A stretch of DNA of 57,173 bases, from positions 1-57,173 of the forward strand of contig NZ_PQIG01000101.1 of the NCBI RefSeq assembly GCF_012349115.1. Reading direction: 5' to 3'. The notes under the pieces were generated by a model. The model did not search any database and was not told the origin of the DNA. It worked only from the letters and a program-made list of their open reading frames with translations. The position numbers were made by a program, and so were the translations under genes. Positions within the stretch are counted from its first letter, which is position 1, and every line of letters begins with the position of its first letter. The stretch comes from Rhizobium ruizarguesonis. GTDB lineage: Bacteria > Pseudomonadota > Alphaproteobacteria > Rhizobiales > Rhizobiaceae. Below, piece after piece: positions 8,545 through 17,635 of this stretch.

Positions 8545-9516
8545 ATGTCCAAACCCCGCATTCTCGTCACCCGGCGCTGGCCAGCCACGGTGGAAACTGT
8601 CCTTGCCGCGCGTTTCGATGTGACGTTCAATCGTGACGATATTCCGCTCGGCGAAGACGAGCTGCGGCTGGCGCTCTCGACCTATGATGCCGTATTGCCG
8701 ACGGTTTCCGATCGGTTGCCCGCCGCCGTCTTCGACGGCGCCGCTGTCGTCACCAAGATCCTCGGCAATTTCGGCGTCGGCTACAATCACATCGATATAT
8801 CAGCTGCCAAGGAGAGAGGCATTGCGGTCACAAACACGCCGGGCGTGCTGACCGACTGCACGGCCGATATCGCCATGCTGCTGCTGCTCGCCGTTGCCCG
8901 GCGCGGCGGTGAGGGCGAGCAGCAGGTACGCGCTGGTGCATGGAAGGGCTGGTGCCCGACGCATATGGTCGGCACCAAGGTGACCGGCAAGACGGTCGGC
9001 ATCATCGGTTTCGGCCGAATCGGCAAGGCCTTCGCGCAACGCTGCCATTTCGGCTTCGGTATGGATGTGGTGTTCTTCAACCGTTCGGCGATCGATCCGG
9101 CGGAGGCGGCGCGTTACGGCGCGCGGCAGCTGCCGACGATCGAGGCCGTGCTGGCGGTGGCCGATTTCGTCTCGCTGCATTGCCCCGGTGGAGCAGAGAA
9201 CCGACACCTGATGAATGCGGCGCGGCTTGCGGCGATGAAGCCGGGCGCCTTTCTCATCAATACGGCGCGTGGCGACGTGGTGGACGAGGCGGCGCTGATT
9301 GCAGCGCTCGAGGCGGGCACGATCCGCGGCGCCGGGCTTGACGTCTACGAGGCGGAACCTGATGTGCCGGAGGCACTGCGGCGGATGGAGAACGTCATGG
9401 TGCTGCCGCATCTTGGCAGCGCTACGGAAGAGACGCGGACCGCCATGGGCATGAAGGTGGTTGACAACGTGACGGCGTTTTTCGAGGGCAGGGATGCGCC
9501 GGATCGGGTGGTTTAG
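8545..9516 (+). CDS. D-2-hydroxyacid dehydrogenase, glyoxylate-reductase type
   Basis: A 323-residue NAD(P)-dependent D-isomer 2-hydroxyacid dehydrogenase. The cofactor motif GFGRIG is preceded by GKTVGII. The catalytic Arg lies in NTARGDVVDE, the Glu in GLDVYEAEPDV and the His in VLPHLGSAT. The GNFGVGYNHID segment and overall pattern fit glyoxylate/hydroxypyruvate reductases (GyaR, GhrB-like). It has no obvious operon partner: the liv terminator lies upstream and a RIME-like repeat follows directly after the stop. Confidence 0.85.
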   Translation: MSKPRILVTRRWPATVETVLAARFDVTFNRDDIPLGEDELRLALSTYDAVLPTVSDRLPAAVFDGAAVVTKILGNFGVGYNHIDISAAKERGIAVTNTPGVLTDCTADIAMLLLLAVARRGGEGEQQVRAGAWKGWCPTHMVGTKVTGKTVGIIGFGRIGKAFAQRCHFGFGMDVVFFNRSAIDPAEAARYGARQLPTIEAVLAVADFVSLHCPGGAENRHLMNAARLAAMKPGAFLINTARGDVVDEAALIAALEAGTIRGAGLDVYEAEPDVPEALRRMENVMVLPHLGSATEETRTAMGMKVVDNVTAFFEGRDAPDRVV

Positions 9517-9520
9517 CGCC

Positions 9521-9637
9521 TAGAGCATGATGCCGAAAAGTGTGAGCGGTTTTCGGCCGACATCATGCCCTAGCTATTTAATTTAGAACAGGATTCAGAT
9601 TTTAGGCCGAACAGGCCTAAAATCATGCTGTTCTAGC
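9521..9637. repeat. RIME-like palindromic repeat (copy 1)
   Basis: The element begins with GAGCATGATGCCGAAAAGTG, folds with CGGTTTTCGG and CATCATGC, and continues with a second palindrome around TTTTAGGCCG ... GGCCTAAAAT flanked by AGAACAGGAT and TGCTGTTCTAG. The same two modules recur at 23122-23208, 30895-31002, 35968-36074 and 57113-57171. It matches my memory of rhizobial intergenic mosaic elements (RIME). Here it separates two convergent genes. Confidence 0.8.
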
Positions 9638-9650
9638 CTCCAACACCATC

Positions 9651-10571
9651 TTACATCTCGTACAGCACATGCGTGGCTTTCACGGCGGCCGAGGCCCGGT
9701 TCTCGACGCCGAGCTTCACGTAAATCTGTTCGAGGTGCTTGTTTACCGTCCGCGCCGACAGTCCCAATATTTCGCCGATGTCGCGGTTGGCCTTGCCCTT
9801 GGCGATCCAGAGCAACACTTCGGATTCGCGCTGGGTAAGCGAAAAGCGCTGGCGCAGTACCTCGTCGTCGCTGCGCTGATTGGCGGCAGTGAGGCGGAAG
9901 AGATATTCGTCAGGGCCGATTGCGCCGAGGAAGGCGAGCTGCAGTGCCGCCTGGCCAGCATGGGCGATCGAGATGATGCCATCGCGCACGGCCGCGACGC
10001 GGTCGCGCATCCAGCCAGCGATATGGCGGACGACGATTTCCATGCCGTCGTCGCTGCCCATCGCGGCATTGACCAGCCGTGTCGCCTGCGGCGTTGACCA
10101 GTGGATGGCGCCGTCGCCTTTGACGGCCAGCAGATGGCGGCCGGCTGCGTCCAGCGCGATGCGGGCGCTTTGGGCTGAGCGAGCGTTGCGCAGATGGACA
10201 CGGATGCGGGCACGCAGTTCGTCGATGTTGATCGGCTTGCTGAGATAATCGACGCCGCCGGATTCCAGCGCGTGCACGACATGCTCGGTCTCGGTCAGGC
10301 CGGTCATGAAGATGACAGGTACCTGCGCCGCCGCGGCGTTCGCCTTCAGCCGACGGCAGGTCTCGAAGCCGTCCATGCTCGGCATCACCGCGTCGAGCAG
10401 GATGAGATCGGGCGTGATGCGCTCGACGATACCAAGTGCCGCCGTGCCCGACGTGGCGATCAGCACGGAGAAGCCGGATTGTTCGAGTGCGTCGGTCAAG
10501 AAGCCGAGTGCTTCGGCCGAGTCGTCGACGAGCAGAACGATGTCGCGGGGGAGGGAGGCCGGCTCAGCCAA
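9651..10571 (-). CDS. NarL/LuxR-type response regulator of the NCS1-kinase
   Basis: A 306-residue response regulator. An N-terminal receiver has acidic pocket DD (16-17), phospho-acceptor D60 in LILLDAVMPSMDG and conserved K112. A middle stretch of about 100 residues (130-230) resembles a PAS-like spacer without clear family motifs. The C-terminal LuxR-type helix-turn-helix covers about 242-300 (LTQRESEVLLWIAKGKAN, then RTVNKHLEQIYVKLGV). The first possible start is a TTG at 10571 with AAGGTGGA upstream, and it overlaps the 3' end of the kinase gene by eight bases, so the two are translationally coupled and are very likely cognate partners. Its targets are not known; urtA is a candidate (see findings). 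Confidence 0.88.
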   Translation of the reverse strand: MAEPASLPRDIVLLVDDSAEALGFLTDALEQSGFSVLIATSGTAALGIVERITPDLILLDAVMPSMDGFETCRRLKANAAAAQVPVIFMTGLTETEHVVHALESGGVDYLSKPINIDELRARIRVHLRNARSAQSARIALDAAGRHLLAVKGDGAIHWSTPQATRLVNAAMGSDDGMEIVVRHIAGWMRDRVAAVRDGIISIAHAGQAALQLAFLGAIGPDEYLFRLTAANQRSDDEVLRQRFSLTQRESEVLLWIAKGKANRDIGEILGLSARTVNKHLEQIYVKLGVENRASAAVKATHVLYEM

Positions 10572-13500
10572 TGGATTCCACCTTTTCGTCGAAGTCGTGC
10601 AGGAAGGTCATGAAGCCGGCGAGGTCGAAGGCGGCGACATAGGCGCGAAGTTCCTCTGTGAATGGCTGATTTGCCTCCACCTTGGCAAGGTCCGAAAGCT
10701 TGGCTTCGATGCCTCTGATATAGCCGATCTCGCCGAGCCGCAGCAGTTCCTGCACATGGGCAGCACCGGGGCTCAGCATCGGCGCTTCGATCTTAACGGG
10801 AACGGCTGGCGCGGCATCGGCATAGATCCATTTCAGGCCAAGATGCAGGGCGAGCTTGTCACGGAGTTGGCGGATGTCGACCGGCTTGCCGATTGCATCA
10901 TTGTGGCTGTCGTCGCTGTCGCTGAGAACAGCCGCGTCACCGATATTGGCCGAGAGCATCAGCACTGTCGCCGTCTGGCCGGCCTCACGCAGACGCGAGA
11001 CGAGCTGCCAGCCGTTCATGCCGGGCATCAGGATATCGACAAGGAAGAGGTCCGGCATAATGCCCTCGATCAGCGTCAGGCATTCGCCGCCGCTCGCTGC
11101 CGTCAGCACGATGAAATCGAGCGGCGCCAGGATTTCGCGCATCATCTCGCGATGGTCCTCGTTATCGTCGACGACGACGACCGTCCGACGCGGGCCGTCA
11201 TAGCTGACAATGCGCTTTTCCTGCGGTGCGGCGGCCACGGCGCGCATGACGGCGGACAGCATCAGCCGGACGCGGAAGGTCGAGCCTTCGTCCTTCACGC
11301 TCGAAACCGAAATCTCGCCACCCAGCGTGTTGGTCAGAAGCCGGGTGATCGTGAGGCCGAGGCCAAGCCCTGGCATTGGCCGCACGCTTTCGGCCTCACC
11401 GCGTTGGAAAGGTTCGTAGATGCGGGGGAGGTCTTTCTCCGTGATGCCTCGGCCGGTATCGGCAACGGTGAAGGTCGCGACCTGGCTGCGATAGCCGACA
11501 TCGAAGGTGACGCTGCCTTCGTCAGTGAATTTGATGGCATTGGAGAGCAGGTTGACGAGGATCTGGCGCAGGCGCTTTTCGTCGGTGCGGACGAATTGCG
11601 GCAACGCCGGCGAGCGCTCATGGATGAAGACGAGCCCCTTCGCCTGCGCCTGCGGGCGGAACATATCGACGATCTGGTCGAGGAAATCCTGGATGTTGAT
11701 CTCGTTCGAATAGACCTGCAGGCGGCCGGCCTCGATCTTCGAGATATCGAGCAGGCCGTCGATCAGGCCGGAGAGATGTTCGGCGCTGCGGCGGATGACC
11801 TTGATCGAAGACTGGCGCGGCGTCGGGATCGTTTCGTCGCGCTCGAGGATCTGGGCGTAGCCGAGCACGGCGTTCAGCGGTGTGCGCAACTCGTGGCTCA
11901 AGCCGACGACATAGCGGCTCTTTGCCCGGTTGGCGGCCTCGGCGGTTTCCTTGGCGTTCTGCAAGGCGGCGTCGGTCTTCTTGTGGGCGGCGATTTCCTT
12001 GAGCAGCAGCGTGTTCTGGCGCGAGGATTCCTCCTCGGCGACGACGCGACTGTCATGGGCAAGCACATAGAACCAGCAGACGACGCCTGATATCACCGAG
12101 AAGACGAAGAAGACGATGAGGATGGTGCGGTTGACGACCTCGGCCGTTTCAGGCGAAGCGGCGGCGACCTGATGGGCGATCATCGCCAGGATAGCGCCGA
12201 TGGCGGTCAATGCCAGCACGACGGCGATGCCGTAGCGGCCGAGGCGTGTCGTCAGCTTCTCGATGATGGTCTGAGGCAGCAGCACCTTGGCGACGGTGCC
12301 GACTTGGGCGTTGAAACGGGCGGCCGGCTTGCACATGTCGTGGCAGCGGCTGTCGAGCGAACAGCAGAGCGAGCAGATCGGCGCGGCATAGGCCGGACAC
12401 CAGGCCATGTCCTCCGGTTCGAAGGGATGTTCGCAGACCGAGCAGGTGATGCTCGTCAGGTTCTTCCAGCTGTGGCGCGGCTTGCGGGCGAGATAGAACT
12501 TGCCTTTGGTCGCCCAGGCGATGACAGGCGAGGCGATCAATGCGACGACGAGGGTGATATAGGGCGCGAGCGAGGCGGCAATATCGCCGAAGGCGCCGAA
12601 ATGAGCGATCAGCGACACGGCCGCCGACAACGTCATGGCGCCGAGGCCGACGGGGTTGATGTCGTAGAGATGGGCGCGCTTGAACTCGATGCCGGGGGGA
12701 GCAAGGCCAAGCGGCTTGTTGATGAAGAGATCGGCGGAGATCGTGCAGAGCCAGGCCATAGCGATGATCGAGAAGATGCCGAGCGTTTCCTCCAGCAGCC
12801 GGTAGATGCCGAGTTCCATCAAAAGCAGGGCGATCGCGACGTTGAAGACCAGCCAGATGACGCGGCCGGGATGGCTGTGGGTCAGCCGCGAGAAGAAGTT
12901 CGACCAGGCGAGCGAACCGGCATAGGCATTCATCACGTTGATCTTCAGCTGCGAGACGACGACGAAGGCGGCCATCAACAGCAGCGCGGCATTATGCCAG
13001 GGGACCATGTAGCCGAAGGCAGTCAGATACATCTGCGCCGGGTCGGCGGCGCGATCGAGGGGGACGCCCGAGGTGAAGGTCAGCACGACCAGAAATGAAC
13101 CGGCAAGCAGCTTCGGCGCGCCGATGATGACCCAGCCGGGCCCGGCGAGAAAGATCGCCAAGCGGTGGCGCCACTTGCGCTGCGGGTCCGGCGGCAGGAA
13201 GCGCAGGAAGTCGGCCTGTTCGCCGATCTGCGACATCAGCGCCAGGATGACGGCGGAGGCGGCGCCGAACTCCACCAGATCGAATTCGGCGATGGTGCCG
13301 GGCGGGCCGGAGGCATGGCGGATGCCGGCGAAGGCGCGCCAGAGATCGAACTTTTCCCAGTCCAACAAGGCGATGAAGATGAAGGGAAGGATATTCAGCA
13401 CGATCCAGAAGGGCTGGGTCATCAGCTGGAACTTGCTGATCAGCCGCACGCCGTGCGTCACCAGCGGGATCACCATGACGGCGCTGATGATGTAGCCGAT

Positions 13501-13950
13501 CCAGAGCGGGATGCCGAGGGTGAGCTCCAGCGCCCCGGACATGATCGATGCCTCGATCGCAAACAGCATGAAGGTGAAGCTCGCATAGATCAGCGAGGTG
13601 ATGGTCGAGCCGATATAGCCGAAGCCTGCGCCACGCGTCAGAAGATCGATGTCGACGCCGTGGCGGATGGCGTAGCGGCTGATCGGCAGGCCGATCGCCA
13701 GCATGGCGGCCGAGGCGACGATAATGGCGTAAAAGGCGTTGGTGGTGCCGTAGGAGAGAGTGATCGCCCCGCCGATCGCCTCCAGCGCCAGAAAGGAGAT
13801 CGCGCCGATCGCCGTCTGCGAGATGCGCTGCGAGGAGAAATGGCGAGCGCTCTTTGCGGTGAAGCGCAACGCGTAATCTTCCAGCGTCTGGTTGGCGACC
13901 CAGCGATTATATTCGCGTCTCACCGGAATGATGCGTTGGCGCGCTGCCAT
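10564..13950 (-). CDS. NCS1 transporter fused to hybrid histidine kinase
   Basis: A 1128-residue fusion. Residues about 1-490 are a complete NCS1-type (cytosine/allantoin/hydantoin permease) transporter with about 12 hydrophobic segments, including the RGAGFGYIGST and INVMNAYAGSLAWSNFF regions. Residues 503-540 form a cysteine-rich cluster (C503, C506, C518, C526, C529, C530, C536, C540) that could bind metal. Two more membrane helices (about 572-594 and 608-630) lead into a coiled segment and a HisKA domain with H686 in SHELRTPLN, an HATPase with NLLSNAIKF and GLGLGLTI, and a receiver (about 923-1036, D972). A 90-residue C-terminal tail has no assigned fold. The ATG at 13950 has GGAAAGGA upstream; the frame could be read from 14079 but that would run into the divergent gene's leader. 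It is likely a substrate-sensing transceptor for a nucleobase, hydantoin or urea-related compound. Confidence 0.9.
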   Translation of the reverse strand: MAARQRIIPVRREYNRWVANQTLEDYALRFTAKSARHFSSQRISQTAIGAISFLALEAIGGAITLSYGTTNAFYAIIVASAAMLAIGLPISRYAIRHGVDIDLLTRGAGFGYIGSTITSLIYASFTFMLFAIEASIMSGALELTLGIPLWIGYIISAVMVIPLVTHGVRLISKFQLMTQPFWIVLNILPFIFIALLDWEKFDLWRAFAGIRHASGPPGTIAEFDLVEFGAASAVILALMSQIGEQADFLRFLPPDPQRKWRHRLAIFLAGPGWVIIGAPKLLAGSFLVVLTFTSGVPLDRAADPAQMYLTAFGYMVPWHNAALLLMAAFVVVSQLKINVMNAYAGSLAWSNFFSRLTHSHPGRVIWLVFNVAIALLLMELGIYRLLEETLGIFSIIAMAWLCTISADLFINKPLGLAPPGIEFKRAHLYDINPVGLGAMTLSAAVSLIAHFGAFGDIAASLAPYITLVVALIASPVIAWATKGKFYLARKPRHSWKNLTSITCSVCEHPFEPEDMAWCPAYAAPICSLCCSLDSRCHDMCKPAARFNAQVGTVAKVLLPQTIIEKLTTRLGRYGIAVVLALTAIGAILAMIAHQVAAASPETAEVVNRTILIVFFVFSVISGVVCWFYVLAHDSRVVAEEESSRQNTLLLKEIAAHKKTDAALQNAKETAEAANRAKSRYVVGLSHELRTPLNAVLGYAQILERDETIPTPRQSSIKVIRRSAEHLSGLIDGLLDISKIEAGRLQVYSNEINIQDFLDQIVDMFRPQAQAKGLVFIHERSPALPQFVRTDEKRLRQILVNLLSNAIKFTDEGSVTFDVGYRSQVATFTVADTGRGITEKDLPRIYEPFQRGEAESVRPMPGLGLGLTITRLLTNTLGGEISVSSVKDEGSTFRVRLMLSAVMRAVAAAPQEKRIVSYDGPRRTVVVVDDNEDHREMMREILAPLDFIVLTAASGGECLTLIEGIMPDLFLVDILMPGMNGWQLVSRLREAGQTATVLMLSANIGDAAVLSDSDDSHNDAIGKPVDIRQLRDKLALHLGLKWIYADAAPAVPVKIEAPMLSPGAAHVQELLRLGEIGYIRGIEAKLSDLAKVEANQPFTEELRAYVAAFDLAGFMTFLHDFDEKVESIG

Positions 13951-14129
13951 GTCTTCCTTTCCGGCATTCCGGTTGGGCTCATCGTCTCTCCGGCAGTTTT
14001 GGCGGGATGGTTGGGAAAGGCAAGAGGCGGGCACCGACTGGTTCACAGAATGGCAATATTTTTGCAATTGATCTGTCACATAAGGGCTCTAACTCTCCCG
14101 GCGTTCGTTCAATCATTTCGGGTATCGCC

Positions 14130-16034
14130 ATGTCTGCTTTAAGCCTTTGCCGCCTGAGCACCGCCCTCGTCTGCCTTCTTTCGATCGTGCCATCGCTTGC
14201 CAGCGCCGAGCAGACCACGGCGGCGAAAGCGCCTTACGCGCTGGCCGGAAACACCAACAAGCGTGGTGACGCCTGCTTCTCGACGGTGGACAGCAACGCC
14301 GCCGTTCATCTTCTCTCCGGCTTCCTCGAAATCTGGACCCCGCGCACGCCTTTCGTCGATGCGGGTGTCGAAGCCCCGGCCAAGGATAATTGCCCGGCGG
14401 TCGCCAAGACGGATTGGGACGGCATTCCTTCTAGCAAGACCGACGGCCATATCGTCAACCAGGCCGTCCATGACGCCAACATCGCCTATGTCGTCAAAGC
14501 GACGCGGGCGCGGACTGCCGATCAGGCGGTGGCCGCCTATCTCGACGATCGGCGCGGCAAGAATGCCAGCATCGTCGATGGCCTCGGTCCGCTGACAGAT
14601 GCCTGGAAGGCCGGCTCGAAGCAGATCACCACGATCACCGAGGTGGCGGCCGACGCGACGACGGTCAAATATGACGACAAGGGCAACAATCGCGGCGCCG
14701 GCAGCAAGCCGGACGCGGAAAACAAGACCGATGCCAACCCCGACATGGGCCTTGCAATCGACTTCATCAACGCCGCAAGCGGTGATGGCTCGACGGAGCC
14801 GGCCAAGCGCTATTTCAAGTATGGCCGTCCCTACCGCTGGAGCCAGGACGTGTCGGTCGTCCCGACGCTGGAGCCCGCCAAGAGCGGCAAGCCGGTCGAG
14901 GACGGCGGTTTCCCGAGCGGGCATACGGCGGAAGCCTGGCGGGATGCGCTGGCCATGGCCTATCTCGTGCCGCAGCGCTTTCAGGAAATGATCACGCGCG
15001 CCAGCGAACTGGGTGAAGACCGCATCCTCGCCGGCATGCATTCTCCTCTCGACGTGATGGGCGGCCGGATGCTCGGCACGGCTACGGTCGTCTACAATCT
15101 GAATAAGCCCGATAATGCCGCGCTGAAGAACGACGCTTACAGCCAAGCGCAGTCATGGCTTATCGCCAAATCAGGCGTTGCGGATGCGGGCGCGCTCGAA
15201 GTCGCTGCCCATGCGGCACCGCTGGCTACAGATCGTTTCGCCGATCATGACGCCAATCGCGCTTACGTGCTGCAGCGCTTGAGCTACGGCCTGCCGACGA
15301 TCCATGCGACCGATCAGCCGGCGCGCGTGCCGCAGGGCGCCGAAGCGCTTCTCGAAACGCGTCTGCCCTATCTGGGCGGCGAGCAGCGCCGCGACGTGCT
15401 GAAGACAACGGAAGTCGCCTCCGGCTATCCGCTCCTCGACGATGCGGAAGGTTACGGCCGTCTCAACCTCTTTGCCGCGGCCGACGGTTATGGTGCGTTC
15501 GAGCAGGACGTGACCGTGACGATGGACGCGGCAAAGGGCGGTTTCAATGCGATCGACACCTGGCGGAACGACATCACCGGCAAGGGCAGGCTGGTGAAGC
15601 GCGGCGAAGGCATCCTCGGGCTGTCGGGCGCCAACAGCTATGCCGGCGGTACCGTGCTGGAAGAGGGCGCGCTGGTGGCCCTCTCGCCGTCGGCCTTCGG
15701 TACCGGCGGCCTGACGGCTGACCGCGGTTCGCTCGTTCTGGCAGCGGACAAGCCCGTGACCATCGGCGGCGACTATCAGCAGCTTGCCACGGCCGTGATG
15801 AAGCAGAGGCTCGGCGCGAACGGCGAGGGTACGCTGATCGTCCATGGCAAGGCGGTGCTGGCCGGCGAGCTCGATGTGACGCTTGCCGACGGTTTTGTCC
15901 CGACGCCTGGAACGAAGATCGAGATCCTGAAGGCGAGCGCCGTAACTGGCGCCTTCGAAAAGCTGACCGTCGCAGGCCACAGGGCGAGCCTCTCTTACGG
16001 TCCGACGGCCATCGTCTTGACGATCGACGGATAA
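14130..16034 (+). CDS. Secreted PAP2-type acid phosphatase with autotransporter-associated repeat
   Basis: A 634-residue exported protein. Residues 1-26 are a signal peptide ending ASA. Residues 50-330 carry the class A non-specific acid phosphatase / PAP2 catalytic set: K226-x6-RP (233-234), PSGHT (262-266) and R298-x5-H304-x3-D308, where the usual Ser before the Arg is Asp. From about residue 480 there is a segment (RLVKRGEGILGLSGANSYAG, then GGTVLEEGALVALS) matching the autotransporter-associated beta-strand repeat, followed by a beta-rich end, but no outer-membrane barrel domain. The ATG at 14130 was chosen because it begins the signal peptide. It is divergent from the NCS1-kinase gene across about 180 bases. 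It may release phosphate from organic phosphate outside the inner membrane. Confidence 0.8.
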   Translation: MSALSLCRLSTALVCLLSIVPSLASAEQTTAAKAPYALAGNTNKRGDACFSTVDSNAAVHLLSGFLEIWTPRTPFVDAGVEAPAKDNCPAVAKTDWDGIPSSKTDGHIVNQAVHDANIAYVVKATRARTADQAVAAYLDDRRGKNASIVDGLGPLTDAWKAGSKQITTITEVAADATTVKYDDKGNNRGAGSKPDAENKTDANPDMGLAIDFINAASGDGSTEPAKRYFKYGRPYRWSQDVSVVPTLEPAKSGKPVEDGGFPSGHTAEAWRDALAMAYLVPQRFQEMITRASELGEDRILAGMHSPLDVMGGRMLGTATVVYNLNKPDNAALKNDAYSQAQSWLIAKSGVADAGALEVAAHAAPLATDRFADHDANRAYVLQRLSYGLPTIHATDQPARVPQGAEALLETRLPYLGGEQRRDVLKTTEVASGYPLLDDAEGYGRLNLFAAADGYGAFEQDVTVTMDAAKGGFNAIDTWRNDITGKGRLVKRGEGILGLSGANSYAGGTVLEEGALVALSPSAFGTGGLTADRGSLVLAADKPVTIGGDYQQLATAVMKQRLGANGEGTLIVHGKAVLAGELDVTLADGFVPTPGTKIEILKASAVTGAFEKLTVAGHRASLSYGPTAIVLTIDG

Positions 16035-16116
16035 TTCTTCCGAGAGAATCGACAGGGCATCTCCCGCGGTGGGGATGCCACCTCTCCCGGCCTGCTGCCT
16101 GTTTGCCCCCCGCGCC

Positions 16117-16132
16117 TACGTCAATCGACGTA
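16117..16132. promoter_or_regulatory. Palindrome upstream of urtA, candidate operator
   Basis: TACGTCAATCGACGTA is a perfect inverted repeat (TACGTC, four-base centre, GACGTA) lying 96 bases before the urtA start. Such TACG-N8-CGTA dyads are the kind of site bound by NarL/LuxR-type regulators, and a regulator of that type is encoded at 9651-10571. The link is inference. Confidence 0.45.
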
Positions 16133-16227
16133 TGTGTTTTCGCGCTGCAGCACCCGATAGTTCTTTAAGCAACAGTTAATCTCCGTTTCCGGTCTGTTGC
16201 GGAACAAGAAGAGGGGAGTTCAACCAG

Positions 16228-17520
16228 ATGAATCTCAAATCCACTATTACGGGCGCAGCGCTCGGCGCCATCATGGCGGCGTCGGCCGCCTTTAGCGGTG
16301 CAGTTGCCGCCGATGACACGATCAAGGTCGGCATTCTGCACTCGCTCTCCGGCACTATGGCCATCTCCGAGACGACGCTCAAGGACGCCATGCTGATGCT
16401 CATCGACGAGCAGAACAAGAAGGGCGGCCTTCTCGGCAAGAAGCTCGAGGCCGTCGTCGTCGACCCGGCTTCCGACTGGCCGCTGTTTGCCGAAAAGGCA
16501 CGTGAGCTGATCCAGAAGGACAAGGTTGCCGCCGTCTTCGGTTGCTGGACGTCCTCGTCACGCAAGTCCGTTCTGCCGGTTTTCGAAGAGACCAACTCGA
16601 TCCTCTTCTACCCGGTCCAGTATGAAGGCGAAGAGTCCTCGCGCAACATCTTCTACACCGGTGCTGCTCCGAACCAGCAGGCCATTCCTGCCGTCGACTA
16701 CCTGATGGAAAAAGAAGGCGTCAAGCGCTTCGTTCTGGAAGGTACGGACTATGTTTATCCGCGCACGACCAACAAGATTCTCGAGGCATACCTGATTTCG
16801 AAGGGTATTCCGAAAGAAGACATCATGACCAACTACACGCCGTTCGGCTTCTCCGACTGGCAGACCGAAGTTTCCAAGATCAAGGAATTCGGTTCGGCCG
16901 GCAAGAAGACCGCCGTCGTCTCTACGATCAACGGCGATGCCAACGTTCCGTTCTACAAGGAACTGGGCAACAAGGGCATCAAGGCAACCGACATCCCCGT
17001 CGTCGCCTTCTCGGTTGGCGAAGAAGAGCTTGCCGGCCTCGACACCAAGCCGCTGGTCGGCCATCTCGCTGCCTGGAACTACTTCGAGTCGGTCGAAAGC
17101 CCTGCCAACAAGAAGTTCATCAAGGACTGGCACGCTTTCACCAAGAGCGACAAGCGCGTGACGAACGACCCGATGGAAGCTGCGTATATCGGCTTCAATG
17201 CATGGGTTAAGGCCGTCCAGGCTGCCGGCACGACCGATACCGACAAGGTTCTCGACACCATCATCGGCGTCAGCGTTCCGAACCTCTCCGGCGGTTATGC
17301 GACCGTCATGCCGAACCACCACATCACCAAGCCGGTGCTGATCGGTGAAATCCAGGCCGACGGCCAGTTCGAAATCGTCCAGCAGACACCTGCCGTCGTC
17401 GGCGACGAATGGTCAGATTTCCTGCCTGACTCCAAGGATCTGATCTCCGATTGGCGCAAGCCGATGTCCTGCGGCAACTTCAACGTCGCTACGGGCAAGT
17501 GCGGTGGCAAGGGCTCCTGA
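16228..17520 (+). CDS. urtA: Urea ABC transporter substrate-binding protein UrtA
   Basis: A 430-residue periplasmic binding protein of the amide/urea branch of the LivK superfamily. The signal peptide covers about residues 1-30 (ending GAVAAD). The opening IKVGILHSLSGTMAISE and the segment VFGCWTSSSRKSVLPVFEE are diagnostic of UrtA/FmdD, as is ILFYPVQYEGEESS. GAGGGGAGTT is a good ribosome site for the ATG at 16228. It is the first gene of urtABCDE and is followed by a hairpin that may keep its message more abundant than the downstream part. Confidence 0.95.
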   Translation: MNLKSTITGAALGAIMAASAAFSGAVAADDTIKVGILHSLSGTMAISETTLKDAMLMLIDEQNKKGGLLGKKLEAVVVDPASDWPLFAEKARELIQKDKVAAVFGCWTSSSRKSVLPVFEETNSILFYPVQYEGEESSRNIFYTGAAPNQQAIPAVDYLMEKEGVKRFVLEGTDYVYPRTTNKILEAYLISKGIPKEDIMTNYTPFGFSDWQTEVSKIKEFGSAGKKTAVVSTINGDANVPFYKELGNKGIKATDIPVVAFSVGEEELAGLDTKPLVGHLAAWNYFESVESPANKKFIKDWHAFTKSDKRVTNDPMEAAYIGFNAWVKAVQAAGTTDTDKVLDTIIGVSVPNLSGGYATVMPNHHITKPVLIGEIQADGQFEIVQQTPAVVGDEWSDFLPDSKDLISDWRKPMSCGNFNVATGKCGGKGS

Positions 17521-17553
17521 GTACGACCCCGATCCGATGATTGCCTGAAGGAT

Positions 17554-17579
17554 TCCGTCCGGGTTTGATCCCGGGCGGA
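17554..17579 (+). other. Intercistronic hairpin after urtA
   Basis: TCCGTCCGGG, loop TTTGAT, CCCGGGCGGA form a ten-pair stem with one G-U pair, 34 bases past the urtA stop. No U run follows, so it fits an mRNA-stabilising or partial-termination structure, as often seen between binding-protein and permease genes, rather than a full terminator. Confidence 0.6.
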
Positions 17580-17635
17580 AGCTCCGTCCCAGCGATTGCG
17601 CCGCGAGGCCAACACTATCAAGGGCGAGAAAGCCG

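Noticed and set aside
10306..12090. Long plus-strand open frame (594 residues) opposite the NCS1-kinase gene
   Set aside because: It is antisense to a gene with clear kinase and receiver motifs, has no domain of its own, and its composition is that of a complementary reading of GC-rich coding DNA.
16035..16227. Search for a sigma-54/NtrC promoter in front of urtA
   Set aside because: No TGGCAC-N5-TTGC-like pair was found; only the dyad at 16117-16132 stood out.
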